Notes: a model not told the origin generated them from the sequence alone. 64,000 bases of DNA from Tuctoria greenei (GCA_036927565.1 JAYESD010000001.1:266549560-266613559); one strand, 5' to 3'. Positions 23,400 to 35,065 are shown, counted from the first letter of the stretch. Program-made: numbers and translations.

Positions 23400-24554
23400 G
23401 AATTTTTTTTAGCATTATTAATTTATTATTTAATATTAATAGCATTCAAATTTTTTATTTTCAAAACTAGTATCCTTGCCGTTCACGGTGTGGACGACTT
23501 GCCACGTGGTACGTAGCCACGTGGCAGCACATGTGGCCGACGAAAGTTCTCCGCGCTATCTTGTTCGCTTTTGTCAACTGAAGTCGCGCGTAGCGCCAAC
23601 TCAAAAATTCTAGTTTTTGTTCACTTTTAGGAGCACATTTTAAAATACTTAGAGACATATTTTTTGAAATGTTGTTATTGAAGAAAATGTAGTATACAAT
23701 ATGTACTACAAATTTTTCAATAACAATATTCCCAAAATATATCTCTATGTATTTCAAAATAGTCGTTGAAAATTAAATAAAACTCAATAAAATTGGGCTT
23801 ATTTGTTGAGTTCAATCACTTTTCGACGACTATTTTAAAATAACTAGATACATATTCATGAAATTTTAATATTGGATAACTGTAAAACAATCTTTATTAC
23901 ATTTGTTCAATAACAATATTCAAAAATATGTTTCTAGGTATTTTAAAATAGGTGTCCAAAAGTGAATGAAACTAAGAAAATTCGGGTTGCAGAGGCAAAT
24001 TTGCTGTGTTTAGTCACATTTGAATGGTTATTTTAAAATACTTAGGGACATATTTAGTAAATGTGGTTATTGAGTAAAATATAGTAAAGATTGTTATCTA
24101 CAGTTATTCCAATATCATCATTTTCTAAATTTGTATCTATGTATTTTAAAAGGACCATTGAAATATGACTAAACTCAGCAAATTTGTCTCTCAGCGCAAA
24201 TTTGCTGAGTTTTATTCATATTTGGACGGCTATTTAAAAATATTTAGAGACTTATTTTGGAAATGTTGTTACTTAAGAAATTGTAGTACACATTGTCTAC
24301 TATATTTTTCAATAACAATATTTTCAAAATATGTCTCTAAGTATTTTAAAATAGGCGCCTAAAAGTGAATAAAAACCAGAATTTTTTAGACTGCCACGTA
24401 TGTTGCTGGCAAGTCGTCCACGAGGTGGATGACTACTCTACCACGTGGCAAGTCGTCCACACTGTGGACGGCAATATGCTAGTTTTGCAAAAAAAAAAAA
24501 TCGGACGCTATTAATATTAAATAATAAATTAATAATGCTAAAATAAAAAAGTTC
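23400..24554. mobile_element. Non-autonomous MULE-type foldback element
   Basis: Terminal inverted repeats begin GAA(T/C)TTTTTT, continue TAGCATTATTAATTTATT, and include a subterminal CAAAACTAG and a GTCCACACTGTGGAC-type palindrome. They are nearly identical over about 45 bp at each tip. Flanking 9-mers TAGTTGCAG (23391-23399) and TCGTCGCAG (24555-24563) match at 7 of 9, as for an aged MULE 9-bp target duplication. The termini match the larger element at 35066-39556, so that family probably mobilised it. It carries no ORF; the interior is a chain of hairpins. It lies immediately upstream of the apyrase promoter. Confidence 0.82.
23636..24355. repeat. Four tandem self-complementary units of about 125 bp
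   Basis: Units at about 23636-23762, 23831-23951, 24028-24151 and 24229-24353. Each opens with TTTTAAAATA(C/A)(T/C)TAGAGACATAT, has a GTTATTG...CAATAAC centre and closes with ATAT(G/A)TCTCTA(A/T)GTATTTTAAAATA, so each folds on itself. Spacers contain shorter inverted pairs, such as TCAGCAAATTTG...CAAATTTGCTGA around 24175-24210. Confidence 0.85.
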
Positions 24555-25072
24555 TCGTCGCAGCAATGACGGGACGGCGGAGCAGGCAGCAGCCGCTGAT
24601 GGGCTCGTCGGGCTTCGGGCAGCGCACCAACGAATGGTAACTGCCCACCGCTGCTGATAGCCAGGCCCAAAAGTCACTTTTGAAAGGCCTTAATAAGGCC
24701 GCGAGAAAAGAGGCCGGCCAGATGGTCACCTCGAGAGCCCGTTTCTTATAGGCCAGGTGTTCGGTCAAATTGCTTAACACGACAAGGGATCTTCACTGCA
24801 CACTGCTACAACTCTGCGAGTTATGGCGACACTTCAAACTCGCCATAAAGTAGCGACGAACAAAAACTTGCAAAAGTAGATATTCCCATCAATAATAAAC
24901 CTTATTATCGCTACTGCAAGATTGAAACATATGCACAAGTACCGTTCTTATCGACCCTCCCACACAATCATATCGCGCTTTCTCTGACCAGCATCGTTAT
25001 GTTTTCTGTCATCCGGAGAGCGGATATGCATCAATGCTAACGTGGCCAAATAAAGCTCCAGGTTAGGGTGCT
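24555..25072. other. Intergenic, nothing recognised
   Basis: Mixed-composition sequence between two foldback elements. Short frames on the minus strand have no recognisable domains. Parts with TTAATATT and GCAGCGG remain unexplained. Confidence 0.5.
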
Positions 25073-25441
25073 TAGGCCTGTTTGGATAATAGCTAACTTG
25101 TCTAAGCCTAAGTTTAGCCACTTGCCACACTTGTGGCACACCTAAGCTAACTAATATTAGCATGTGTTTAGATTGTTACCAAACCTAAGCTTAGTCGCGC
25201 CTAAGAAAGTGTAGTATGTGTTTGTTTTGTTACTATGATTAAGCTTAGGAAAATAGCTAAGCTTAGGCAGTTGATTTGAGCGCCACAGTTGAGGCAATTT
25301 TTTGTTAGACAATAGAAGCAAAAATTGTCAAACTTCTGTGGCACGGCTAACCTTAGTCAACAATCAAACACCCGCCTAAAACAGTGTGGCATGCCTAACA
25401 TTAGGCTTAGGCAAGTTAGACATTGAACCAAACAACCCCTA
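25073..25441. mobile_element. MITE with GTTTGG-type terminal inverted repeats
   Basis: The left end TAGGCCTGTTTGGATAATAG and the right end (reverse complement TAGGGGTTGTTTGGTTCAAT) pair, and pairing extends inward through GCTAACTTG(T/C)CTAAGCCTAA. About 370 bp, no ORF. TA-rich borders could be PIF/Harbinger or hAT type; the target duplication is ambiguous. Confidence 0.72.
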
Positions 25442-25806
25442 AATTTGCGCTTTTCTCCCCACTTGACCGGCGAGATGCATCAACACTCAACAACAATTTT
25501 TAGGGCCTCACACGTGCACACTTATGCATCCATTTGTACAATACCAAATACATATATCCACGCGTATATATAAGGACGCATGCACCTGTAGAGAGAGAGA
25601 GTGACGACGATGACGAATGGACGACGTTTGTGATCAGTTGTATCTCGTCTCTCTTACCATCCACAGTGGTTCACTGTAAATCTTATTAGAATGTAAATAT
25701 AAAGTAGACTACTAAAAGTACAAAGTAGGTGTTCAAAATAAATATGTGCTGGAAGTATAGAGGACATACTAAAAGTATACATGAAATATAGAAGATAGAG
25801 TTAGTT
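25442..25806. other. Intergenic, 3' flank of small ORF A
   Basis: Contains a GAGAGAGAGAG run near 25592. No gene or element is recognised. Confidence 0.5.
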
Positions 25807-26001
25807 TTAGAAAAAAACCGTTACAAATGGTCTGAAGCTGTTGCGATCCGCTTGCTTTGCAGGGTCACCAGCAGCGCTGATCGCCACAACGAGGTTGCTC
25901 AGCTTCCTCGCGATCTGGATCTTGACGTGCCCCTGCTTCGGTGGAGGCCTCCTCTCCTTCACTATGCTGCTGCTGGCGCTGTACTGGTAGCAGCGCTCCA
26001 T
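25807..26001 (-). CDS. Small basic protein A (64 aa), paralogue of the ORF at 40124-40297
   Basis: I do not recognise a named family. The 64-aa product has a Ser/Tyr-rich start, a basic core around residues 15-38 (ERRPPPKQGHVKIQIARKLS) and a hydrophobic NLVVAIS end to the core, then a variable tail. The core matches the ORF at 40124-40297: both have K-E-x-R-P-P-x-K-x-G-x-x-K-x-Q-I-x-R-x-x-S-N-L, at the same distance from the ATG, and both begin AGTC-ATGGAG. No signal peptide is obvious. Conservation between two otherwise unrelated flanks argues that this is a real coding sequence. Upstream at about 26100-26165 are AT-rich TATA-like stretches. Whether it is expressed is unknown. Confidence 0.7.
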   Translation of the reverse strand: MERCYQYSASSSIVKERRPPPKQGHVKIQIARKLSNLVVAISAAGDPAKQADRNSFRPFVTVFF

Positions 26002-26396
26002 GACTACTTCAGTAATAACCAGTAACCGAAGCAGTCTTCCGTGTGTCCGGCCGTGTGTTGAGGCTAAGTCTGCTCACCTAACGACAAGGGAAGCAGGCAG
26101 TATTTACAGGCCGAGTCTGAGTTGGTTCAGACAAAGCTCTTTTCCTACTCTCATATATTTACAAGGACAAACTGGACCCTAACTAGAACATATTGTATAC
26201 GCTATTCCTAGTGTGAACACGGACAAGGAACTACTAAGTTATACGAGAATCAATGCCTGAAAAACACTGATGAAAGAAGTGGAAAAAGGATTGTATCTCT
26301 GCGATATTTCTATGGATATGGATGCCAAAAAGTGGCAAAATATTCAGGATAATATCTAGAATGTAATTATTTTTATCGCGCAAACGGTTTTACATA
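26002..26396. other. 5' flank of small ORF A
   Basis: Presumed leader and promoter (minus strand). The leader has GGCCGG and GTGTG-rich sequence, with weak TATA-like candidates TGTAAATAC near 26102-26111 and TAAATATATGAG near 26150-26161. No further gene is seen. Confidence 0.4.
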
Positions 26397-26496
26397 TTAT
26401 TAAATATGCATGCAACGGTTGTTGCACTTTGACACTTAACTCACACCTTTTGCACCTAAACTTAGCATTGAGAGAGTTAAGTGTAAAAGTGCAACA
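26397..26496. mobile_element. Hairpin MITE, left part (interrupted; right arm at 34555-34577)
   Basis: TTATTAAATATGCATGCAAC (26397 on) pairs with GAATGCATATTTAATAA at 34561-34577. An inner pair is GTTGCACTTTGACACTTAACTC...GAGTTAAGTGTAAAAGTGCAAC. The 8-kb Ty1 element inserted in the right arm, duplicating CAACA. Removing the insertion restores a hairpin of roughly 120 bp. Confidence 0.75.
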
Positions 26497-26999
26497 TGTT
26501 GGGAAATCGGCAGTACGCTACTTTGGCAATTCTACTGCATCACTCAGGAAACATGCAAGTAGAGATGTAATCGTTACCACTAGACGCGCAGCGCAGCGGA
26601 ACGTAGACGCGCATTGGTGTAGGGGGAGCAGGCGATCTCGTTCGTCTCCTCCTCATCGTCGTCACGACAGCAGGTAGACGATCATGATCGTCGTAGCCGA
26701 TCAGTGCAGCAGTAGCAACAGCGCCTCCATGGAGTCCACACGTACGGGGAAGAATGTCGTGCGCCGGTGTGCTAGCACCTCATGCGTGGCAAGGGTCTCG
26801 GCGTGAGGCCAGCGAGGGGTGGCGGCTAGGTCTGTCACGTGGTGGAGTCATTAGCCCCTAACCCTACCCCTCATATTTATAGGTGTACTAATGGACTTTT
26901 AGGTCGCAGACCCATTAGTACCCTAAATGCTTATGAATCAAATATCCAACATGTCTTAACCCGAATTGTTATGATTGCCTCTTGGGCATATCACAAACA
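26497..26999 (-). repeat. 3' LTR of Ty1 element
   Basis: TGTTGGGAAATCGG...CATATCACAAACA. It aligns end to end with 34042-34549 with scattered substitutions and a few short indels. A TATA candidate is at about 26873-26883 (minus CCTATAAATAT). Confidence 0.9.
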
Positions 27000-28054
27000 A
27001 TCTCCCACTTGTACTGGAGACAATCATCTAGCCAAGCTTTTCAATATTTCAACCCCTTAAGTGTGTGACCCGTTAGGTTCATGTGCAGTCGGTTGTGAAT
27101 GGAAACCGTTTTCAACCACAAGTTAGTAGAGGTACCTAACAGGACATACTGACTCCTGAATGTACATAAAGATCGTATCGGTCGAACCTAGATACATTCA
27201 ACATGCTAATCCCTTTGCCTCACGATACTAGTCAAGCTCAAGGCGAGATGTGTGCCATCCTTGTGATAGCTCGACCATTTACTCGATCAAATAGTGGATT
27301 CATTCCTTGACTAACTTTTAGTCATTGTGATTAACCTTTAATCACCCTAGCACGACCGTGCACTTTCAAATCCAACTATCTCAAGGGGCCCAGAGATATC
27401 TCTCTTGTTATTAAGGAGAGGAAAATATAATCTTGATCTGCACACATCCCATTCTTTGTTTCATTATGTACCCGAAGACTACCTTTATAACTACCTAGTT
27501 ACGGAGTAGCGTTTGATAGTCTCAAAGTACACAACTACACACAGTGAGAAACAATGGCGATCTCAGGTCTAAGGATCTAGCAGGTGTACCTCAAGACCAA
27601 CTGATGACACATATAAAAATAACAATCCCAACAGTGTCTCGGAGTGGGGTAAACCCAACACCATGTTCACTAACATGTGTTCACATTATTAATTTGATAT
27701 ATTCATATCTATGATCCGTGAAACGTGATCATCAATTAATACATGTGCTAGTCTGTGTGACATCATTATCTCATATAATGATATAGACTAAGGATCATTT
27801 AGAGTAACATTACTATTAACAAAGAGTTTCACGAACAAGTCACATACTTGATGATCAATGTAAATAATGATTACTCATATAACAATTTATTTAATACTAC
27901 ATAAACATAGCTACAACACAGGTCTCCTACTACATACTATGATCACATATGTAAGTATCTAATACCCATAGATCTCATGTATGCCTCATGTTTTGATTGT
28001 GGAACGGGCTTTGTCAATAGATCTGCAACATTCAAATATGTGTGCATCTTGCAT
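27000..28054 (-). other. Ty1 3' non-coding region
   Basis: Starts with the purine tract complement (ATCTCCCACTTGTACTGG). No coding frame is seen; stops occur in all frames. It could hold RNA packaging or regulatory sequence, but nothing specific is visible. Confidence 0.6.
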
Positions 28055-31000
28055 ATCTTCACGTCACCTCGGTCGATGATCTCTCGAATGAGGTGATACA
28101 TCGTAGTATGTGTTTGGATCCTTTATATGATCTAGGCTCCTTTGTCTGTGTGATGGCTTCACTATTATCACAGTAAAGATCCACAGGACTGGACGCACTA
28201 GGAACAACACCCAACTCATAAATAAATTTTCTGATCCAAACAGCTTCCTTTGCAGCTTTAGAAGCTGCAATATACTCCGCCTTTGTTGTTGAATCTACTA
28301 CTATATCTTGTTTGGAACTTTTCCAGCTCACTGCCCCTCTATTGAGGCAGAATACAAAACTGGATTGCGATCTAGAATCATCTTTATCAGTTTAGAAGCT
28401 AGCATCAGTGTAACCTTTTACAACGAGCTCTTCTTCACCTCCAAACACTAAGAACGCGTTCTTAGTTCTTCTCAAGTACTTAAGGATGTTTTTGACAATG
28501 GTCCAATGAGCATCACTATAATCTGATTGGTACGTGCTCGTGATGCTTAGAGCATAAAATACATCTGGGCGTGTACATAGCGTGGCATACATGATGGATC
28601 CAATAGACGAAACATAAGTAATCGCTCTCATCCTCTTTTGCTCATCAGGTGTAGAAGGAAACTAACTCTTGCTTAGAGTAATGCCATGTGACATTGGCAA
28701 GAAACCTTTCTTGGAATCTTGCATACTGAACCAATTCAATATCTTGTCAATATATGTATCTTGGCTTAATCCAATTAGCCTTTTAGATCTATCTTATAGA
28801 TCTTTATGCCCAAAATGTATGTTGCCTCTCCTAAATCCTTCATTGAGAAACTTTTTCTTAATGAGGATTTAACATCATCAAGCATTGGAATGTCATTTCT
28901 GATTAATAATATGTCATCTCTATATAGGACCAGAAATACATGTGCCCTCCTACTAAACTTCTTGTAAATACAAGGTTCTTCTACGTTCTTTATGAAATCA
29001 AATCCTTTGATCACTTCATCAAAACGTAGATTCCAACTATGAGATGCTTGCATCAACCTATAGATGGACTTTTGAATCTTGCATATTTTACTAGCATTTT
29101 TAGGATCGAAAAAATCCTCAGGTTGTGTCATGTACACATCCTCAGTCAGACGTCTATTAAGAAAAGCTGTTTTGACATCCATTTGCCATATTTTATAATC
29201 AAAATATGCAGCAATTGCTAGGAGAATCCGAACAAACTTTAGCATTGCGATGGGTGAGAAAGTTTCATCATAATCAACAACTTGAATTTGTTTAAAACCT
29301 TTCGCCACCAATCGCACTTTATAGATGTGAACATTTCCATCTATATCAGTCTTTTTCTAGAAAATCCATTTACAATCGATATGTTTCACACCTTCGATTG
29401 GATCAACCAAGTTACAAACTTGATTTTCATGCATGAATTCAATTTCGGATTCTATGGCTCCAAGCCACTTATCAGAGCCGGGTCCTGTCATTGCTTCGGT
29501 ATAGGTCGTGGGCTCATTATTGTCCAACAATACCATGTCATGTTGTTCCGTGGTTAGAAGCGTTAACTTTTCAGTCGCACAACGTATCCTCGTAGACCTT
29601 CGTGGGGCTGGTGTTTCATCAACTGGTTGCACAACATCTTGTACATCCTATATAGGATCAGTGGATGCCGAAACATTTTCAGGTATTTCTTGAATTTCTT
29701 CAAGATGCACTTTGCTCCCACTAATTCCTTTTGAGAGAAACTCTTTCTCCAAGAAGACACCATTGCGAGCGGTAAACACTTTACCCTCTATTTATTATAA
29801 AAATAATATCCTTTGGTTTCCCTAGGATATCCCACAAAGAAGCATTTGTCTGGTTTGGGGGTGAGTTTGTATGACATAGAACATTTGACATAAGCATTTG
29901 TCGAAGTGTTCAATCGACACTTCCCCCGGTACTACTAGATCATAGCCTGCATAGGTTCTTGATTAGTTGGGGCGCGCGTGAGATTACGAACAAGACAGTG
30001 ACACAAGGAGTTCTACGTGGTTCGGGCTGCCTAAGCGTAACACCCTACTCCACAGGATGTGTTGTTGTATAAGTGTATGGCACTTGTCAGCGTGTGAGCT
30101 TAGTTGTCCTTTGTAGCGTGCGGCACAACCCTTTTATAGTCCAAGGGCTGGCCATTACATTGTCAGCTTGGCCCGACATGTGGCCCTGGCGGTAGGTAAT
30201 TGCCTAATACACGATCTATGAATGTTAAGCGCAATTAACAGCATGATAACGCGCCTTTATTGCGGCATTACCATTGTTAAGAGTCCTCTGGTCGTGTGTT
30301 ATTAATATAGCATTAATGACACGCAATCAGGTCTTGTAATTGTAGCTTTAACTATCCCTTGAATGTCCGTGCCGTTGGATATCCGCCGATCTCTTTGTTG
30401 TTGTCTCAAGTCCAGAGGCTCGACACATGGCGGCTCTGGAGCTTCCCGTTGTGGGGAGGTAGGTCCAGAGCCACTATACATGTGGCACCACCGGAGCTTC
30501 CCTCTACTGGGGGTTAGATCCGGGGTCACTAGACACGTGGCAAGACCGAAGCTTACCTACAAGGGGAGTTAGGTACGTCCTTGTGTTACACATGGCAGTG
30601 TTGGAGCTACCCAAACGAGGGAGGCGGGTCCAGTGCTGTGTAGCACGTGTAGCCTTCGAAGGTCTTCAACTCGGACGGGTGAAACTCCTTGGTGTTTCTT
30701 GCGGTATCATGGGGTACCCGGTGCGCAGGGTACCGACAGAATCACACCCCCAAACTTTGAGTAAAGACAATCCGAGACGTTTCCCAGTACACATCTCATA
30801 TGGTGTCTTCTCAGCAGATTTAGTTGAGACTCTGTTTAGTGTAAACGCAACAGTTTGAAGAGCATAACCCCAAAAGGATAGTGGAAGGTTTGCTTGGCTC
30901 ATCATCGACCTAACCATGTCTAACAAGGTTCGGTTCCTCCGTTCGGACACCCCATTCCATTGAGGCGTTCCAGGTGGAGTCAATTGTGGAACAATTCCAT

Positions 31001-31823
31001 ATTGTTATAAATGATCATAAAATTCATGGCTCAAATATTCACCCCCACGATCAGATCGTAGAAGTTTAATTGTCTTGCCAATTTGATTCTGTACTTCATT
31101 CTGAAATTCTTTGAACTTTTCAAAGGATTCAGACTTGTGCCTCATTAGGTAGACATAACCATATCTACTAAAGTCATCGGTAAATGTGATGAAGTACTGA
31201 AAACCACCTCTGGCAATTGAACTCATTGGTTCACATACATCTGTATGTATAAGTCCCAACAAGTCAGTCGCCCTCTCACTTTGACCAGTGAAGGGTGCTT
31301 TGGTCATCTTCCCAAGCAAACAAGATTCGCATGTGTCAAGTGATTCAAAATCAAATGAGCTTAGTAAACCATCTTTATGGAGTTTTTCAATGTGTTTCTC
31401 ATTTATATGACCTAAGCGACAATGCCAAATAAAAGTGGGATTTAGATCATTTTGTCGAGTCCTTTTGGTATTAATGTTATAGACAATTTTATCCTCAAGA
31501 TCAAGAACATATAATCCATTCACCAATGGACATTGAGCATAGAAAATATCATTGTAATAAATGGAACAACATTTGTTCTTTATTACAATCTCATAACCAT
31601 CAACTTCTTCTAAACATGAAGAATAGATAATGTTCTTGCTTAAAGTAGGAATACAATAACAATTATTCAATTCCAACACTAATCCTAAGGGTAATGACAA
31701 GTGGTAGATTCCGACAGCTATGACCGCAACTTTTGCTCCATTGCCGACACAAACATCCAACTCACTTTTTGCAAATCTTCTAGTCTCACTTAGACCCTGC
31801 AACGATTTGCAAGTGTGAATCAT
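28055..31823 (-). pseudogene. Ty1 pol: protease fragment, integrase, RT, RNase H (broken)
   Basis: Pre-integrase/integrase at 31823-30740 contains CRLGHINEKHIEKLH, a CESCLLGKM knuckle, HTDVCEPM and LLRSDRGGEYLS. It is interrupted by the solo LTR (30738-29899) inside the WGCD-AYVK motif and resumes with PDKCFFVGYPRETKGYYFY. RT at about 29632-28780 has the VRLVAKGFKQ block and a catalytic site reading YRDD (family YVDD), probably inactivating. RNase H (about 28631-28059) has SWKSSKQDIVVDSTTKAEYI, DLYCDN and KHIL. Several stops and frame changes occur, for example near 28640, 29340 and 29650. Confidence 0.88.
29899..30738 (-). repeat. Solo Tat-lineage LTR inserted in Ty1 integrase
   Basis: 840 bp beginning TGTCGAAGTG and ending GGTACCGACA on the plus strand. 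It is the reverse complement of Tat-type LTRs seen at 42183, 54256 and 58081. It has no internal region on either side. The flanks are GCATT (29894-29898) and GAATC (30739-30743), each one change from GCATC, and the split Ty1 reading frame resumes across it. I therefore call it a solo LTR formed by LTR-LTR recombination, with an aged 5-bp duplication. Confidence 0.88.
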
Positions 31824-31841
31824 CGATCCAGTATCAAATAC

Positions 31842-32745
31842 CTATGATTCACTAGAAGATAGTGCAATGTTAATTTCTATAACATTTATACCTGAAGCAG
31901 AAGTCTCACTTCCCTTCTTCTTCATATCCTCCAAGTACTTCTTACAGTTCCTAGACCAGTGCCCCTTAGTATGACAGTGAAAGTATTCATCGTTAGGAGA
32001 AGGACCAAATTTGTCCATTGACTTAGACTTTGAGCTTGATGGCTCATCAGAAACCTTTCCCTTACCTTTGCCTTTAGAATGCGTCACACGCTTCCTCTTT
32101 TTATTCTCCTTTTGCACCATCATCACATGAGTGGCATTTTTTTAATGCTTTCTTCGGCTGTTTTAAGCATCCCATACAATTCAACCAAAGTTTCTCCATG
32201 CCATTCATTTGAAAATTCAATATAAATGGCTCGTAGCTCGGTGGGAGCGACTGGAGAACAACGTCAATAGCTAGATCATCCTTGAGTTCAGAACCAAGTT
32301 TGCCCAAAATTTTAATGTAACCAATAATTTTGATTTCATGAGAGCTGATCGGGCTATCCCCCGCCAGCTTGCATGAGAACAAGGACTTTGAGATATTATA
32401 TCTCTCAGCTCTAGCTTGATTCTCAAACATTCCATGCAGTCCCTCAATCATAGAATAAGCATCTGTATGCTCATACTGTTTTTGCAGATCAGGGGACATA
32501 GTGGCGAGCATGAGGCAGCTTACATTAAGCGCATCATCGCAGTGCTTCGTATAAGCTTTACGTGTTGCATTAGTTGCATCAGCTGGGAGGTCATCAGAGT
32601 ATGGCTGCAAAAGAACGTACTCGGTTTTCTCTTGCCTAAGAACAATTCTTAGGTTGCGGTACCAATCGATAAAGTTAGCTCCATTGAGTTTTTCCTTTTC
32701 AAGCACAAATTGCAAATTGAAACTGGAATTGTTACTAGCAGACAT
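31842..32745 (-). pseudogene. Ty1 gag
   Basis: The ATG at 32745 opens MSASNNSSFNLQFVLEKEKL, then NFIDWYRNLRIVLRQ (UBN2-like gag core), then VLQSLPPSYEPFI, ending in a frame change at about 32110-32140. The continuing frame has a Lys/Ser-rich stretch and a nucleocapsid knuckle whose first Cys is Tyr (YFHCHTKGHWSRNC, about 31945-31990), so zinc binding is probably lost. Confidence 0.85.
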
Positions 32746-34024
32746 GATCTACAATAGAAAATAAATATGCAAAGTTTAGCACTATGTTATGTATCAATCT
32801 TCTATTAATGGTTTAATAAAAGATATCACCACTATATGAGTATCGTCCTCCCTCTAACGATATATAGTGGTCAAAGATCCATATTCACTAATTCCTAGTG
32901 AGCTTTGGCTTCACTGCTAGGAAATTAGTGACATAGGTAAACAATAATTGTTAATCATATCTCTATATGACTCTTGTTTGTTGGTGACATCGAATGTCCC
33001 GACTCCTAACTCTATGTTATAAAGCCCAAAACCGTTTGGCTTTGTTGAGTAAACCAACACCATGCATGTGAATGTCCAACATTCACCCTGTGTATTATGA
33101 TAGATGATGGTACTTTGCTTTGGCAAAGCTACCACACAACAATCAAAATAACATAGGTGTAGCTATTGGTAAATGGCACCAAATACTTAACTTTTGCAAG
33201 GGAAGATATTCTATCATGACAAAACATCCACCATATAAAAATCATGAAAAGAATAGTAATAAATAAACATCACAGGCATATGATCATATTATATTGTGAA
33301 TAGTATGGCCTTTAGAATCATAATGGTCTCCGTCGCCATGGTTCCATCATGATCTGAGCTGCCATGCCCCCCTTCTTGTGGTGATATCCATCTCCACTAT
33401 GCTTGAAAACATCTCCATGATCATAAAAGAAGCTAATACAACTAATAGGTACCAAATAAATTACATGAGAGATCAAGCATCACAGGTCGATACGCAGGTC
33501 GTTATATAATTATGTGACAACCTCAACCCGGTTGTGTTAAATTTGCAACACGCAGACTGCACAAATATTACACACAGATCATCACATCACAATAAGTCCA
33601 TACAATTCACATCATTCCCTGTAAAAACGAGTTAAGCGTAGAACAATTTCTAGCACAAAACGATATTATGAAATCACTATGAAAATCTCATCGAATTGAT
33701 CAAATCAACCCAAATCCGAGCCATTCAGAAAGCCTCAATTTTCAATGTGACCGGTTATTCATGAGCAAATCGCAACTCATGGTCGTGGTCTGTTGGCTCA
33801 ATCTGTTAGCTATGTATGTGATTAGTCCCGATGGTGATTCCAGCCGGTAGGGACAGGTTGCGCACATAATAGAGAAGGAGCACAAACTGACCCTTTAGTC
33901 ATATACGATTGCAATCTACTCTAACCAATTCCAAACCCCAAAAACCATGCGAAAAAATTCATCATATGAATATGTCTGTAGTAGATTACATCTACTAGTA
34001 AGATACAAACAAAAAACTACGCAA
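32746..34024 (-). other. Ty1 5' leader
   Basis: Non-coding sequence between the primer-binding site and gag ATG, about 1.3 kb and unusually long. No conserved short structure was recognised; short frames within are unsupported. Confidence 0.55.
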
Positions 34025-34025
34025 C

Positions 34026-34041
34026 CTGGCTCTAATACCAC
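34026..34041 (-). other. Ty1 primer-binding site
   Basis: Minus strand AGTGGTATTAGAGCCA, one change from the initiator tRNA-Met complement, immediately inside the right LTR. Confidence 0.85.
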
Positions 34042-34549
34042 TATTGGAAAATCAGCGGTACACTACTCTAGCAATTCTATCGCATCACCCAGGAAACATG
34101 CGAGTACAGAGGTCATAGATCGTTACCACTAGACGCGCAGAGCAACAAAGCGAAACGTAGACGCACGTCGGTGTAGGGGGACTAGACGATCTCGTTCGTC
34201 TCCTCGTCCTCGTAACAACAGCAGGTAGACGATCACGATCGTCGTAGCCGATCAGCGCAGCAGTAGCAACAACACCTCCACGGAGTCCACACGTACGGGG
34301 AGGAACGCCGTGCGCCGGTGTGATAGCACCGCGTGTGCGGCAAGGGTCTCGACGTGAGGCCAGCGAGGGGTGGCGGCTAGGGCTGTCACGTGGTGGAGTC
34401 CTTAGCTCCTAACCCTACCCCTCATATTTATAGGCGTACTAATGGATTTTTAGGTCGCAGACCCATTAGTACCTTAAATGCTTATGGATAAAATATCCAA
34501 CAGACCTTACCCGAATTGTTATAATTGCCTCTTGAGCATATCACCAACA
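34042..34549 (-). repeat. 5' LTR of Ty1 element
   Basis: TATTGGAAAATCAGCGG...CATATCACCAACA. The first plus-strand dinucleotide is TA where the other LTR has TG. A TATA candidate is near 34421-34432 (minus CCTATAAATAT). Confidence 0.9.
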
Positions 34550-34580
34550 CAACAACCATTGAATGCATATTTAATAAGGT

Positions 34581-34801
34581 AATGACAAGTATTCAATCTG
34601 ATTTATAGTACAATTTTGCAATCATCCATCTCTAATTATTGGATGTCCATCCTAGGGTGGTTGCGTTTTTATACTTAACCTTCTGCACATTTATTTCTCG
34701 CGTGGAGAGAGTTAAGTGAAAAAACACAACTACTCTAAGATACACATCTAATGGTCAGTAATGGATGATTGCACTATAAGTCAGATTGTATACTAGTCAT
34801 T
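34581..34801. mobile_element. Hairpin MITE of 221 bp
   Basis: AATGACAAGTATTCAATCTG at the left pairs with CAGATTGTATACTAGTCATT at the right. Pairing continues inward for about 90 bp (GCAATCATCCAT...ATGGATGATTGC). The loop shares GAGAGAGTTAAGTG with the hairpin at 26397, so the two MITEs are related. Confidence 0.8.
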
Positions 34802-35065
34802 CTCATTTCATAGTTGGGACAATCCAATTACAGAATGCACCACATAGGAGATTGTATTCTAGATGTTGCCAATATTCACATACCTGTACTGTACAACTTC
34901 TGTATCCGTCGCTTCAAGATGTTATCAATTGGAAAAGCGATGGGCTCGTATCGGCTACGCAATGTAGTGACATGGTTACCAAATTGCACGAATGGTGCTT
35001 GCATCGTGCTGGGCATATCCGGCCGTGGCCATGGCCCGTGTATTGCTTGCACGCCTCAGTTTGAA
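34802..35065. other. Intergenic left flank of MULE
   Basis: No gene recognised. Ends in the MULE target duplication TCAGTTTGAA. Confidence 0.5.

Larger units (their letters stand above)
26497..34549 (-). mobile_element. Complete Ty1/copia retrotransposon with nested solo LTR
   Basis: Two LTRs (26497-26999 and 34042-34549, about 505 bp each) flank a minus-strand gag-pol. The 5-bp target duplication CAACA is perfect (26492-26496 and 34550-34554). The primer-binding site is next to the right LTR and a purine-rich tract is next to the left one. Excluding the 840-bp solo LTR the element is about 7.2 kb. It is long for its LTR size because about 1 kb of non-coding sequence lies between RNase H and the 3' LTR (27000-28055). 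The Ty1 lineage is not assigned. Confidence 0.93.

Noticed and set aside
25807..26001. Naming the small ORFs as a known peptide hormone or DVL/ROT protein
   Set aside because: No signal peptide and no DVL signature; the shared core does not match a family I can name.
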